DNA of 31,613 nt from JALRAP01 sp046302815 (GTDB lineage: Bacteria; Bacteroidota; Bacteroidia; AKYH767-A; OLB10): positions 1 through 31,613 of the forward strand of contig JBKCHO010000113.1 of assembly GCA_046302815.1 (NCBI GenBank), given 5' to 3'. Made by a program: the position numbers and the translations under genes. How positions within the stretch are numbered: position 1 is the stretch's first letter; the number at the start of each line of letters is the position of its first letter. Below the pieces are notes generated by a model that was not told the origin of the DNA, searched no databases, and saw only the letters and a program-made list of their open reading frames with translations. Below, piece by piece: positions 7,713 to 15,263 of the stretch.

Positions 7713-8957
7713 ATGATGATGAAATACGCCGGCTTGTTTTTCGCTTGGGTGTTTTTCGCGCCTTCCACCCTGCGCGCTCAGTATCATAAAGAGTTGATTG
7801 AAAAGTTATGCGCTCCAAAATTTCATGGAAGGGGCTATTACAAGAATGGGGACAATAAGGCGGCAGCGTTTATTCAGAAGGAGTTCAAAAAAGCGGGAGC
7901 ATTCCCAATCAACGGGCAATATTTTCAGGAGTTCAGTTTCCCTGTAAACACATTCCCAGGTAAGGTTGAGGTGGCACTGGATCAGTTGAAGTTGAATCCG
8001 GGTAAGGATTTCATCGTAAATCCCGGATGCCCTCCTATAAGTGGAAGGTTTCCGATCAAGCGGGCTAGCATTCCGTTTGATGTGAAAGCGGATTGGAGCA
8101 AGGTGTTCTTGCATTTCGATAAAATGGGCTTGGACTCAATAAGCACAATTACCATGGATTCGCTCATGAAGAATCCTCCATCATGCGCGGGCATAATTAT
8201 CACCCAGCGTGAGAAAACTGTTTGGAGCGTTTCAACTAAAGTGTCGCCAAGACCGGTGGTGCGCATTCAAATCGATTCGCTTCAATGGCAACCAAATGAG
8301 ATTCAAATCCGAGTCGACAGCAAGTTTGTTCCCGAATACAAAACGCGGAATGTGGCGGCATATTTACCTGGCACTTCCAATGCCGACTCTTTTATTGTTT
8401 TCACTGCTCACTACGACCATCTGGGCCGGATGGGTCATAAGGCGCTATTCGCTGGTGCGAATGACAATGCCAGCGGAACTGCCATGATTATCGATTTGGC
8501 AAAGTGGTTTGCAAAACCCGAGAACCGTCCGGCCAAAAGTGTTCTGTTCATCGCTTTTGCAGCAGAGGAGGCCGGACTGATAGGGTCCAAATACTACACG
8601 GAGTCGCCTATGGTTCGGTTAGATCGAATTCGCTTTCTGTTGAATCTGGATTTGATGGGTAATGGCGATGAGGGGATGATGGTAGTGAATGGCGAGCTAC
8701 ATACCCAGGAGTTCGATATGCTCGACCGTATCAACAAGACAAAGGGGTACTTGAAAACGCTTGGCAAACGGGGCTCTGCCAAAAACAGCGATCATCATTA
8801 CTTCAGCGAGAAGGGTGTGCCCGCCTTTTTTTTCTATACCAACGGAGGTTCCAAGGCGTATCATGATGTGAACGACTTACCGCACCAACTACCACTCACC
8901 GAGTTCGAAGACATCAAGAAGTTGATTGTTGATTTTGTGGATGAAGTGGGTAGGTGA
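7713..8957 (+). CDS. M28-family zinc metallopeptidase, exported
   Basis: This 414-residue aminopeptidase-like protein has a signal peptide ending near RAQ (residues 1-23). Residues 24-225 are an N-terminal extension that includes a PA-like insert, and 226-414 are the peptidase core. The five zinc positions of co-catalytic M28 enzymes are present: H233 (AHYDHLG), D251 (GANDNASG), E285/E286 (AEEAGLIGS, with E285 the likely general base), D313 (NLDLMG) and H384 (AYHDVND). It would cleave N-terminal residues from peptides in the periplasm or outside the cell. No T9SS domain is seen at the C-terminus. It lies 22 nt after the unknown protein at 6893, and no terminator is visible in the 131 nt that follow. 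Confidence 0.93.
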   Translation: MMMKYAGLFFAWVFFAPSTLRAQYHKELIEKLCAPKFHGRGYYKNGDNKAAAFIQKEFKKAGAFPINGQYFQEFSFPVNTFPGKVEVALDQLKLNPGKDFIVNPGCPPISGRFPIKRASIPFDVKADWSKVFLHFDKMGLDSISTITMDSLMKNPPSCAGIIITQREKTVWSVSTKVSPRPVVRIQIDSLQWQPNEIQIRVDSKFVPEYKTRNVAAYLPGTSNADSFIVFTAHYDHLGRMGHKALFAGANDNASGTAMIIDLAKWFAKPENRPAKSVLFIAFAAEEAGLIGSKYYTESPMVRLDRIRFLLNLDLMGNGDEGMMVVNGELHTQEFDMLDRINKTKGYLKTLGKRGSAKNSDHHYFSEKGVPAFFFYTNGGSKAYHDVNDLPHQLPLTEFEDIKKLIVDFVDEVGR

Positions 8958-9088
8958 TAGTCGGGCTTTCCAACGAAGGCGTTATTTACATTTTAACTAA
9001 TTAAACCAAATCGCCGCTTGCGATGTTATGCTTTGTGTCTCCAATAACATTATAGGATGACGCAAATCAATTTAAATTTCCTTACAAA

Positions 9089-9358
9089 ATGGTTCCTCAA
9101 GACCTCAACCGCATCATCGAAATGGCTTGGGAAGATCGCACCCCTTTCGAGGCCATTAAGTTCCAGTTCAACTTGTCCGAATCGGAAGTCATTGCCATCA
9201 TGCGCCGTGAATTGAAGCGAAGCAGCTTCAACTTGTGGCGTAAAAGGGTCAATAGCGGCGTCAGCCAGAAACATGCCAAGAAACGCAATCCCGATATCGA
9301 AAGGTTCAAATGCAGTCGGCAAACCGCCATATCCATGAATAAAATCAGCAAGCGTTGA
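9089..9358 (+). CDS. TIGR03643 / DUF2805 family small protein
   Basis: This small basic protein (89 residues) matches the TIGR03643 (DUF2805) family in its whole layout: LNRIIEMAWEDRTPFEAIK, then FNLSESEVIAIMRRELKRSS and FNLWRKRVNSGVSQKHAKKR. The middle part reads as a helix-turn-helix-like segment and suggests nucleic-acid binding, but no function is established to my knowledge. The stop is followed after a single base by the ATG of a photolyase-type FAD protein, so the two form an operon. This pairing recurs in my knowledge of the family. The 131 nt upstream hold TATGCTTTG at 9027-9035, a possible -7 box with no matching -33. Confidence 0.88.
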   Translation: MVPQDLNRIIEMAWEDRTPFEAIKFQFNLSESEVIAIMRRELKRSSFNLWRKRVNSGVSQKHAKKRNPDIERFKCSRQTAISMNKISKR

Positions 9359-9359
9359 G

Positions 9360-10478
9360 ATGTTCCCGCTTTTTCCTACAGACAGCCAATCCATTTTCCA
9401 AAGGATTAAACAAGTTGATCCTATCAAATACGGTAAGACAAGGAATTACCTCAATGGCTCCGTAACATACCTTTCGCCCTATATTTCACGCGGATTGATA
9501 AGTACCAGGCAAGTGTTAGAGAGCGTACTTAATAAGGGCTATGGACTATATCAGATTGAAACTTTTGTCAAGGAGCTTTGCTGGCGCGATTATTTTCAAA
9601 GAGTTGGCCAGTTCAAGGATTTAAATCAGGATATCCGGCAACCGCAACCCGGTGTATCCAACCATGCTATTCCCCAATCGGTAATTCAAGCTAAAACTGG
9701 AATAGAAGGAATAGATAAATCGATTCAGCAGCTGTATCAATCGGGATACATGCACAACCATGCTCGAATGTATACAGCTTCGCTTGTATGTAATGTCGCT
9801 CAATCCTATTGGAAGAACCCTTCCCAATGGATGTATTATCACCTGCTCGATGGCGATTGGGCAAGTAACACATGCAGCTGGCAATGGGTGGCAGGCGCCA
9901 ACAGTGGGAAAAAATATTACGCCAACCAAGAAAATATAAACAAGTTTACCGGCACCAACCAATTTCATACAATACTAGATGTTCATTACTCCGAAATAGA
10001 GAACATGCCTGTACCCGAATCACTTTTGCAGACGGAAAATTTTCAAGCGGTAACAATATTCCCTTCATCATCTTCAATTATAATAGATGAAGACTTACCC
10101 ACATTCATCTATAACTATTACAATCTAGATCCATCTTGGCATAAGAACGAATTGGGCAATCGTGTTCTGTTTATCGACACAGATTTCTTTCAACTACACC
10201 CCGTTAGTCCGAAATGCATGGACTTCATGTTGGCGTTATCAGAAAACATTCCCAATATCCAAATATTCGTTGGGAATCTAAGTGAATTGGTTCGAATCAC
10301 CAAGGGATCCATTTGGTATTACAAGGAGCACCCATTGAACCAATCATATAAGGGCGTAGAAGAACAACGCGAATGGATTGCACCAGATGTTACTGGGTAT
10401 TTTCCCTCTTTTTTCGGCTATTGGAAGCAGGTTGAGAAATCCATCAAAAAAAACTATTCTCAATCTCTCAAAGGGTAA
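9360..10478 (+). CDS. Photolyase/cryptochrome-type FAD-binding protein without N-terminal antenna domain
   Basis: In this 372-residue protein, residues 1-205 correspond to the helical FAD-binding half of photolyases: RNYLNGSVTYLSPYISRGLI (28-47), FVKELCWRDYFQRVGQF (69-85), HNHARMYTASLVCNVAQSYW (132-151), and LLDGDWASNTCSWQWVAGAN (162-181), where N170 matches the asparagine facing flavin N5. The usual N-terminal alpha/beta antenna domain is absent. About 165 extra residues follow instead, with an alternating strand/helix look (NRVLFIDTDFF, CMDFMLALSENI, IQIFVGNLSEL, SIWYYKEHPL) and a C-terminal EEQREWIAPDVTGYFPSFFG. This part could be a relocated antenna-like domain, but that is inference. It is co-transcribed with the DUF2805 gene. 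It may repair DNA or sense light. Its 3' end overlaps the convergent gene by 19 nt. Confidence 0.85.
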   Translation: MFPLFPTDSQSIFQRIKQVDPIKYGKTRNYLNGSVTYLSPYISRGLISTRQVLESVLNKGYGLYQIETFVKELCWRDYFQRVGQFKDLNQDIRQPQPGVSNHAIPQSVIQAKTGIEGIDKSIQQLYQSGYMHNHARMYTASLVCNVAQSYWKNPSQWMYYHLLDGDWASNTCSWQWVAGANSGKKYYANQENINKFTGTNQFHTILDVHYSEIENMPVPESLLQTENFQAVTIFPSSSSIIIDEDLPTFIYNYYNLDPSWHKNELGNRVLFIDTDFFQLHPVSPKCMDFMLALSENIPNIQIFVGNLSELVRITKGSIWYYKEHPLNQSYKGVEEQREWIAPDVTGYFPSFFGYWKQVEKSIKKNYSQSLKG

Positions 10479-10867
10479 ATCATTTCAAAAAGCTCCACTC
10501 TTGCCGAGTCTTGAACTTGGTAAGCTTTGGCAGATGACTTTGCCAATTCGGTTTTTCTAAAGTTGATAAAGTCTTGCTCCGAAGCCCACATATATACTCC
10601 ACAATATTCCTTTGTATTTGGATTCTTGAGATAGTATTTTTGTAACAAACCGGGTACTTTTAGAAATGCACCTTTTCTGCTTTCCATGATTTCGCTAACG
10701 GCGGAATCTGGGAGTTGGCTTCGAAATTTCACGATTTGAACGAATGATCCATTATTACCAAGTGGCAAATCAAATTTGGGGGCGGATGAGGTGTTGGAAA
10801 CCACCTGTGCAGCCATTTCATGGGAGGCAAGTAATACGCAGAAAATAAACAGGCAAATCGCTCTCAT
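10460..10867 (-). CDS. Exported YdhR/ABM-like dimeric alpha-beta barrel protein
   Basis: I start this at the ATG at 10867 (135 residues) because a signal peptide (MRAICLFIFCVLLASHEMAAQ) begins there. The longer frame upstream, to 10957, adds unrelated sequence. After the signal comes one domain of about 95 residues: IVKFRSQLPDSAVSEIMESR, GLLQKYYLKNPNTKEYCGVY and MWASEQDFINFRKTELAKS. This is the layout of YdhR-type putative monooxygenases in the antibiotic-biosynthesis-monooxygenase fold. Proteins of this fold either oxidise small aromatic molecules without cofactors or simply bind ligands. The substrate is unknown. The stop lies inside the 3' end of the convergent photolyase-like gene, and its start faces the LVIVD-repeat gene. 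Confidence 0.75.
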   Translation of the reverse strand: MRAICLFIFCVLLASHEMAAQVVSNTSSAPKFDLPLGNNGSFVQIVKFRSQLPDSAVSEIMESRKGAFLKVPGLLQKYYLKNPNTKEYCGVYMWASEQDFINFRKTELAKSSAKAYQVQDSARVELFEMIYPLRD

Positions 10868-10913
10868 GGGATTTTGTTTGAATGTTTGTTGCAATTGCAA
10901 TGATAGGTTAAAT

Positions 10914-10943
10914 TTTGTTTTACATCCAAATGAATTACCTTTA
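10914..10943 (+). promoter_or_regulatory. Promoter of the LVIVD-repeat gene
   Basis: TTTG at 10914-10917 and TACCTTTA at 10936-10943 are separated by 18 nt, matching the Bacteroidota -33/-7 layout with one mismatch in the -7 box. The ATG follows 19 nt later, at 10963. Confidence 0.5.
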
Positions 10944-10962
10944 AACAACAAAATCATAACTG

Positions 10963-12177
10963 ATGCTTACCAAATCCATTCGAATACTCTTTTGCATCGC
11001 CTTTTTTTCCTCTGGTATACAGGGTCAGACTATTAGTCAATTGGGACAATGGAACAACAATGCCAATTTCGTAATCAAGTACCATCAAGACCGCGTTATT
11101 ACAAGTACGACTTCAGGCATCCAATTTATGGATGTATCGGATCCGACGAATCCCCAGCCATCGGCATCGCTTTCTCCGCCGAACTTTTTCCCCATGGCAA
11201 TTGAAGTGGATGGAAATTACGCTTATTTCGGTGGGGGGATGTTTGGCTACTTCATGGTAGCCGATATATCCAACATCAACTTTCCCATACAAGTGGGATT
11301 GACAAATGATATCACTGGAACAGCGTATCAATTGGCCATAGCTGGAAACTATGCATACATGCCAACCAATTCCGATACCCTTTACATCCTTGACATCGCC
11401 AATAAGACTAATCCAAATACAATTGCCAAGTTGAATCTTGGAAGTTTTGCATCAGGTATCACAGTTCAAGGATCATATGCCTACATCGGTACAACTGGCG
11501 GATTAAAGGTGGTAGATGTTAGTAATCCTTATGCACCTGTTGTGGTCAATTCCCTAGGTAGTGGTTATGGCTATATTGCAAAAGATGTTTTGAACCAGCG
11601 CATTTTTGTATCCAAAAGCTCGGGGTTCGATGTGTTTGATATATCGAATCCAACAACACCAACAGGACTATTTCAAGGAATCGGAGCCGGAACCGGAGGT
11701 GCGCTTACTTATTGGAACAATCACATTTACCAGGTCGGATCCAGTAGCGTAAGCGTTTTTTCCATTGCTAGCAACAATTGTATGTATATGGGATCGTATG
11801 ATGCCACTTTTGCCGGACAGGTTAATGGTGTTACAGCCAAAGATTCAGTTTTTTATGTTTCCACCGTCAATAACCTGCATGTTTTGAAATATGGCACAAC
11901 CATCGTAGGGGTTTCTGATGTGGTATCCACCAATGATATAATATATAACAACCCGATAAGGGATGTCCTCCAAATTTCGGCCCGCAACAGCAGTGGAGGC
12001 ACTATCAAAATTTCAAATTCAGTTGGACAAGTTATACTTACTGATCTGTTGAAAGACGATCAATTTGAATACAATCTTTCACATTATCCTGCTGGAATAT
12101 ATTTTTTAGAGATTAGGAAAGAAGCGTCTGCAAGATCCTCCTATTTTATGAAAATGGGAGGGTTTCCTAATGAATAA
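10963..12177 (+). CDS. LVIVD-repeat beta-propeller protein with T9SS sorting domain
   Basis: The protein is 404 residues with a signal peptide (MLTKSIRILFCIAFFSSGIQG). Repeats of about 40 residues follow, each carrying a core such as FMDVSDPTNPQPSASL, MVADISNINFPIQVGL, LYILDIANKTNPNTIAKL, LKVVDVSNPYAPVVVNSL and FDVFDISNPTTPTGLF. These are LVIVD repeats, which fold as a beta-propeller on secreted proteins. The C-terminus (from about 325) is a T9SS type A sorting domain: YNNPIRDVLQIS, then IKISNSVGQVIL and YPAGIYFLEIRK. It is exported across the outer membrane and probably cell-surface attached. LVIVD proteins have no known enzymatic role and binding or adhesion is likely. It has its own promoter and no obvious operon partner. 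Confidence 0.88.
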   Translation: MLTKSIRILFCIAFFSSGIQGQTISQLGQWNNNANFVIKYHQDRVITSTTSGIQFMDVSDPTNPQPSASLSPPNFFPMAIEVDGNYAYFGGGMFGYFMVADISNINFPIQVGLTNDITGTAYQLAIAGNYAYMPTNSDTLYILDIANKTNPNTIAKLNLGSFASGITVQGSYAYIGTTGGLKVVDVSNPYAPVVVNSLGSGYGYIAKDVLNQRIFVSKSSGFDVFDISNPTTPTGLFQGIGAGTGGALTYWNNHIYQVGSSSVSVFSIASNNCMYMGSYDATFAGQVNGVTAKDSVFYVSTVNNLHVLKYGTTIVGVSDVVSTNDIIYNNPIRDVLQISARNSSGGTIKISNSVGQVILTDLLKDDQFEYNLSHYPAGIYFLEIRKEASARSSYFMKMGGFPNE

Positions 12178-12321
12178 TAGTTATGCTGGCAGAAGTCGTT
12201 CACAGATGAATCGATTACAACATTATGATAAGTACAATAAGCCAGCTACAACATCGTTATAGAAGGTGTAAATTCCAAATGGGAATTGCGACTTGCATTT
12301 TTTATTAATGCTATATTTCCT

Positions 12322-13185
12322 ATGAATAAACGAATCCTGATCTATTGGCTGTTCCTATTCACTTTCCTCTCCATTAAGGTAGTGGCAGAAAAAACAGAAT
12401 ATATATCAATAGCGAAATTGGTACAAGAGGGCAAGGTGACTGTTAAATTAAAGGGACTTGGAGGCCATTACGGCGATTGTATAGATGTTTCATTGCAAAA
12501 CAACACTAGCGACTCGGTTGGAGTTTGGATAGAAGCCGGTCGGATACTCATATCACAAAAACCCGAATACCAGGATATCCTGATCGTAAAAGATTTATAC
12601 ATGACCATGCATCCACAACAGAAAACGGAAACATCCATTTACGGCTTCTGTTGCCAAGCGCATGACCATTCACCGCCGAAAGGCGCATTGTTTGATTTTG
12701 GTAAAATGGCTCCCGACAATTGGATCAAGATGCTTAGGGCCTCAAACAATGGGGATTATTCAATATCTGCCATTCAGAATGCCATATGGTGCCTGTCTGA
12801 TGGAATACCTGTGGCATCCATCACCGATGCCGATCCTAACCGCGTACAAAAGCTTCGTGAAATTGTTGCAGAGATAAGAGGCGAGTCGGCTCCTTGGTAT
12901 ATGTTGTCGTATGAAAAGGATTCGGTTCGCTTGTTTTCAGGCAGACCGGAAAGGGTTGTTGGAAAACTTCAATATTATCTTAGGACGGATGCTGTTGTTA
13001 CCATTAACATCCGGTCTGCATCGGGTCAAGTGGTGGCTACCCTTGTTGATGATATGCCCAAAGGACCAGGACATCATCGTTTTGATGTTGACTTGGATGT
13101 CAAAAGATGGCCGCGAGGGAAATACCAGATTTTTGTCTATACAAACAATGCAACGGTCATAGTCAAAAACACCATGGAGCTATAA
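12322..13185 (+). CDS. Exported protein of unknown function with FlgD-like C-terminal domain
   Basis: I choose the ATG at 12322 (287 residues), which starts a signal peptide (MNKRILIYWLFLFTFLSIKVVAE). An upstream TTG at 12286 is possible but adds residues in front of it. TATATTTC at 12312-12319 is a near -7 box only 2 nt from the ATG. The mature N-terminal domain (about 25-165) has KGLGGHYGDCIDVSLQNNTS, WIEAGRILIS, a conspicuous YGFCCQAHDHSPPKG and IQNAIWCLSDG. The paired cysteines next to His-Asp-His could bind metal or form a disulfide. The C-terminal part (about 200-287) reads like a FlgD/T9SS-type beta-sandwich (INIRSASGQVVATLVDD, then GKYQIFVYTNN) but lacks the PNP start of a standard T9SS signal. 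I do not recognise the family. Confidence 0.75.
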   Translation: MNKRILIYWLFLFTFLSIKVVAEKTEYISIAKLVQEGKVTVKLKGLGGHYGDCIDVSLQNNTSDSVGVWIEAGRILISQKPEYQDILIVKDLYMTMHPQQKTETSIYGFCCQAHDHSPPKGALFDFGKMAPDNWIKMLRASNNGDYSISAIQNAIWCLSDGIPVASITDADPNRVQKLREIVAEIRGESAPWYMLSYEKDSVRLFSGRPERVVGKLQYYLRTDAVVTINIRSASGQVVATLVDDMPKGPGHHRFDVDLDVKRWPRGKYQIFVYTNNATVIVKNTMEL

Positions 13186-13230
13186 TGGTGTGGTTTTTTC
13201 GAGGGATTAACAAAAAAGTACCATATCATT

Positions 13231-13238
13231 TATCTTTG
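13231..13238 (+). promoter_or_regulatory. -7 promoter box upstream of the gene at 13363
   Basis: TATCTTTG is an exact TAnnTTTG match in the 177-nt gap 13186-13362. No -33 TTG is evident. If used, the transcript has an untranslated leader of about 120 nt. The leader shows no clear hairpin or small ORF that I can support. A second weaker box, TATATTTT at 13353, sits 2 nt from the ATG. Confidence 0.4.
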
Positions 13239-13362
13239 GATTGTTTTTAGATAACTTCAGTCAAAATCGTTCAACTGCTTCCGTTTTCCGAATTTTATCT
13301 CTGATTAAACATCATTTGTTCCTTAATGCATGATGGGATTATTCTTTTAAGATATATTTTAA

Positions 13363-14181
13363 ATGGCAAAATCACCAGATTGTCTACATAAATCCAATAA
13401 TAATTTTAGATTCATTTGTTGTTCGATTTTTTTACTAATGAACTATATCTGCTTTGCTAAAAACACATTCGCCCAATCCAACAAGTATGCATCAATCTTC
13501 GACCCCTCTCAAGTATTAATAGATGTTTTCGAATGTGAATGGGATGCTGCCACCAATATGTGCGCATGGAAACCAAGAGCTATTGATCGAATAAATATGG
13601 GAATCGATTCCAATGGTTTGCTTTACTCAGCCATTGACACGGTCTTTTACCAACAAACAAAGGAAGGAAGGAATGCGGTATTGGTTGTTTATACTACCGA
13701 CATGGGAATAGCTCATACATCAGCTTGCAACTTGAGCTTAATTACGCTTAAATGGGATGATCAGTCTGGAAACTATTTTATTGAAAGTGCAAAAAAGGAT
13801 ATAGCTCTGTATGGTGCTTGGGGTGAGCCCGGTGAGGTATACCAAAATCGAATCACCGAAATGGATTTCTTGATTCGCGTTGTAAATTCTTCACAAAGTT
13901 CTGGCCATTCCATGAGTGTGACCTCCTTATTTTATCAAGGAGCGAATATATTGACATACACCAGCCATGAGAGCAATTTGGAATTTGCCATGGATGAAAA
14001 TGAAATGTTTGAGAATAACACGGAATTGGACATAGATATCGCGAGCCGCAAACTAACACTCGTTACAAATGGTAAAAGGATTGAATATGATGACCAAGGA
14101 AATGTTACTCCCATCTTCATGAAAAACGAGAAAACAACCTATGAATTCAATGGATACAATCTTGAAAAAGTGTGCGAATAA
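13363..14181 (+). CDS. Exported hypothetical protein
   Basis: This 272-residue protein begins with a long signal sequence: polar residues 1-17, then a hydrophobic stretch (FICCSIFLLMNYICFA) and a likely cut after NTFAQ near residue 38. A later start at the Met in LLMNYICF is possible but would shorten the hydrophobic core. The mature protein is rich in beta-type sequence and acidic, with VFECEWDAATNMCAWKPRA near its start (two cysteines that could pair), VLVVYTTDMGIAHTS, ITLKWDDQSGNYFIE and MDFLIRVVNSS. The C-terminus (EFNGYNLEKVCE) is not a T9SS domain. It lacks a lipobox, so it is probably periplasmic. I do not recognise a family. Neighbours on both sides are also single exported proteins, without operon overlap. 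Confidence 0.7.
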   Translation: MAKSPDCLHKSNNNFRFICCSIFLLMNYICFAKNTFAQSNKYASIFDPSQVLIDVFECEWDAATNMCAWKPRAIDRINMGIDSNGLLYSAIDTVFYQQTKEGRNAVLVVYTTDMGIAHTSACNLSLITLKWDDQSGNYFIESAKKDIALYGAWGEPGEVYQNRITEMDFLIRVVNSSQSSGHSMSVTSLFYQGANILTYTSHESNLEFAMDENEMFENNTELDIDIASRKLTLVTNGKRIEYDDQGNVTPIFMKNEKTTYEFNGYNLEKVCE

Positions 14182-14236
14182 TACGAGGTGAATAGACCCT
14201 CAATTGTTTTTCGCGACGGATTTTTTGTTTAATTCT

Positions 14237-15202
14237 TCAATTTCCGTTTACTCTGTAAGGATCACCCATTTTTCCCGCCTGATAATCTGCAAAACAACGG
14301 CGAATCTGCTCTTCGTTATTCATCACAAAAGGACCATAAGCGAACACGGGTTCGTTATGAGGTTTGCCCCCGCACAAAAGGATTTCTGCTTCTTCAGCAC
14401 TAAACAGACGAATCATATCACTATCTCTTTCGAAAAGTATGACTTGATTGGCATCTGCCTTGACCCGTCCCTCTGTCTCTATACTTCCTTTGATGACATA
14501 AGTAAATGCATTATGCGTGGCGTCAACAGGAATCTCTAATTTACAGCCAGCCTTCATCTTGATATGGAAATAAAAAACTGGAAATAAAGGCTCCACTTTC
14601 GATTTTGCTCCGAGCAATTCGCCCATGACTATATTCGCAGTGAAATCCTCTTTTTCCAAACGAGCCATCTGGTTGGGATGGAACAGTTGGGTTGAAGGGT
14701 CAACAAATTTATATTGTGCAGGCATATTCAACCATATTTGGAATCCATGGTAAATACCACCTTCACGGTATAGATTTTCTCCAGTTTCCTCCATGTGTAT
14801 CGCTCCACGACCAGCGGTGAAGAGCATAAAGTCGCCCTTGGAAATCTGGAAATCATAATTCAAACTATCTCTGTGATGTCCGCTGCCCTCCAGAAAGTAA
14901 GTAGTGGGAATGATTCCAGCATGGGGATGCGCCTCTACCTTTAAGGGCTTGTCTTTTGGATTCACTTTGACCGGCCCGAACTCATCGAAGAAAACAAACG
15001 GAGAAACATAGTCATTGTGATCTCCTGCAAAGGCGCGAAGAACAGGAAGCGTGCCAACCATCGATTTGTTGGCATTCAGCAATCGATATACCCTTCGAGC
15101 ACTTTTTGATCCTTCTAAACCCGATGCAGATTTCAAAATTTCTGGAACAGCAACAGTAGCTCCAATGATGGCGGATCCTTTAATAAAACGGCTTCTATCC
15201 AT
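14237..15202 (-). CDS. Pirin-family bicupin protein with export-like N-terminus
   Basis: This 321-residue protein has two cupin halves as in pirin/YhhW. The N-terminal cupin carries the metal ligands: H92 and H94 in EAHPHAGI, and H136 and E138 in GAIHMEET. The pirin hallmarks HHRDSLNYDFQISKGDFML and TAGRGAIH are clear. Pirins bind iron and some are quercetin 2,3-dioxygenases, others transcription cofactors; the activity here cannot be told. It is about 30 residues longer than usual because of an N-terminal segment (MDRSRFIKGSAIIGATVAVP) that looks like a Tat signal of the DRRxFLK type, with one arginine of the pair displaced (RSR). A possible minus-strand -7 box, TAACTTTA at 15246-15253, lies about 45 nt upstream. 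The gene is monocistronic as far as can be seen. Confidence 0.88.
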   Translation of the reverse strand: MDRSRFIKGSAIIGATVAVPEILKSASGLEGSKSARRVYRLLNANKSMVGTLPVLRAFAGDHNDYVSPFVFFDEFGPVKVNPKDKPLKVEAHPHAGIIPTTYFLEGSGHHRDSLNYDFQISKGDFMLFTAGRGAIHMEETGENLYREGGIYHGFQIWLNMPAQYKFVDPSTQLFHPNQMARLEKEDFTANIVMGELLGAKSKVEPLFPVFYFHIKMKAGCKLEIPVDATHNAFTYVIKGSIETEGRVKADANQVILFERDSDMIRLFSAEEAEILLCGGKPHNEPVFAYGPFVMNNEEQIRRCFADYQAGKMGDPYRVNGN

Positions 15203-15263
15203 GTTTTTGGCAATTAATAGGATATTACTAACAATTGCTTTTCTATAAAGTTAATGGCTTTCG

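Noticed and set aside
12185..12246. GCTGGC and GCCAGC flank a 50-nt spacer after the LVIVD-repeat gene.
   Set aside because: A 6-bp stem with so large a loop is expected by chance, and no T-run follows.
14204..14539. Open frame of 111 codons on the plus strand over the 3' end of the pirin gene.
   Set aside because: It runs antisense through conserved pirin sequence and has no recognisable motif; a shadow of the real gene.
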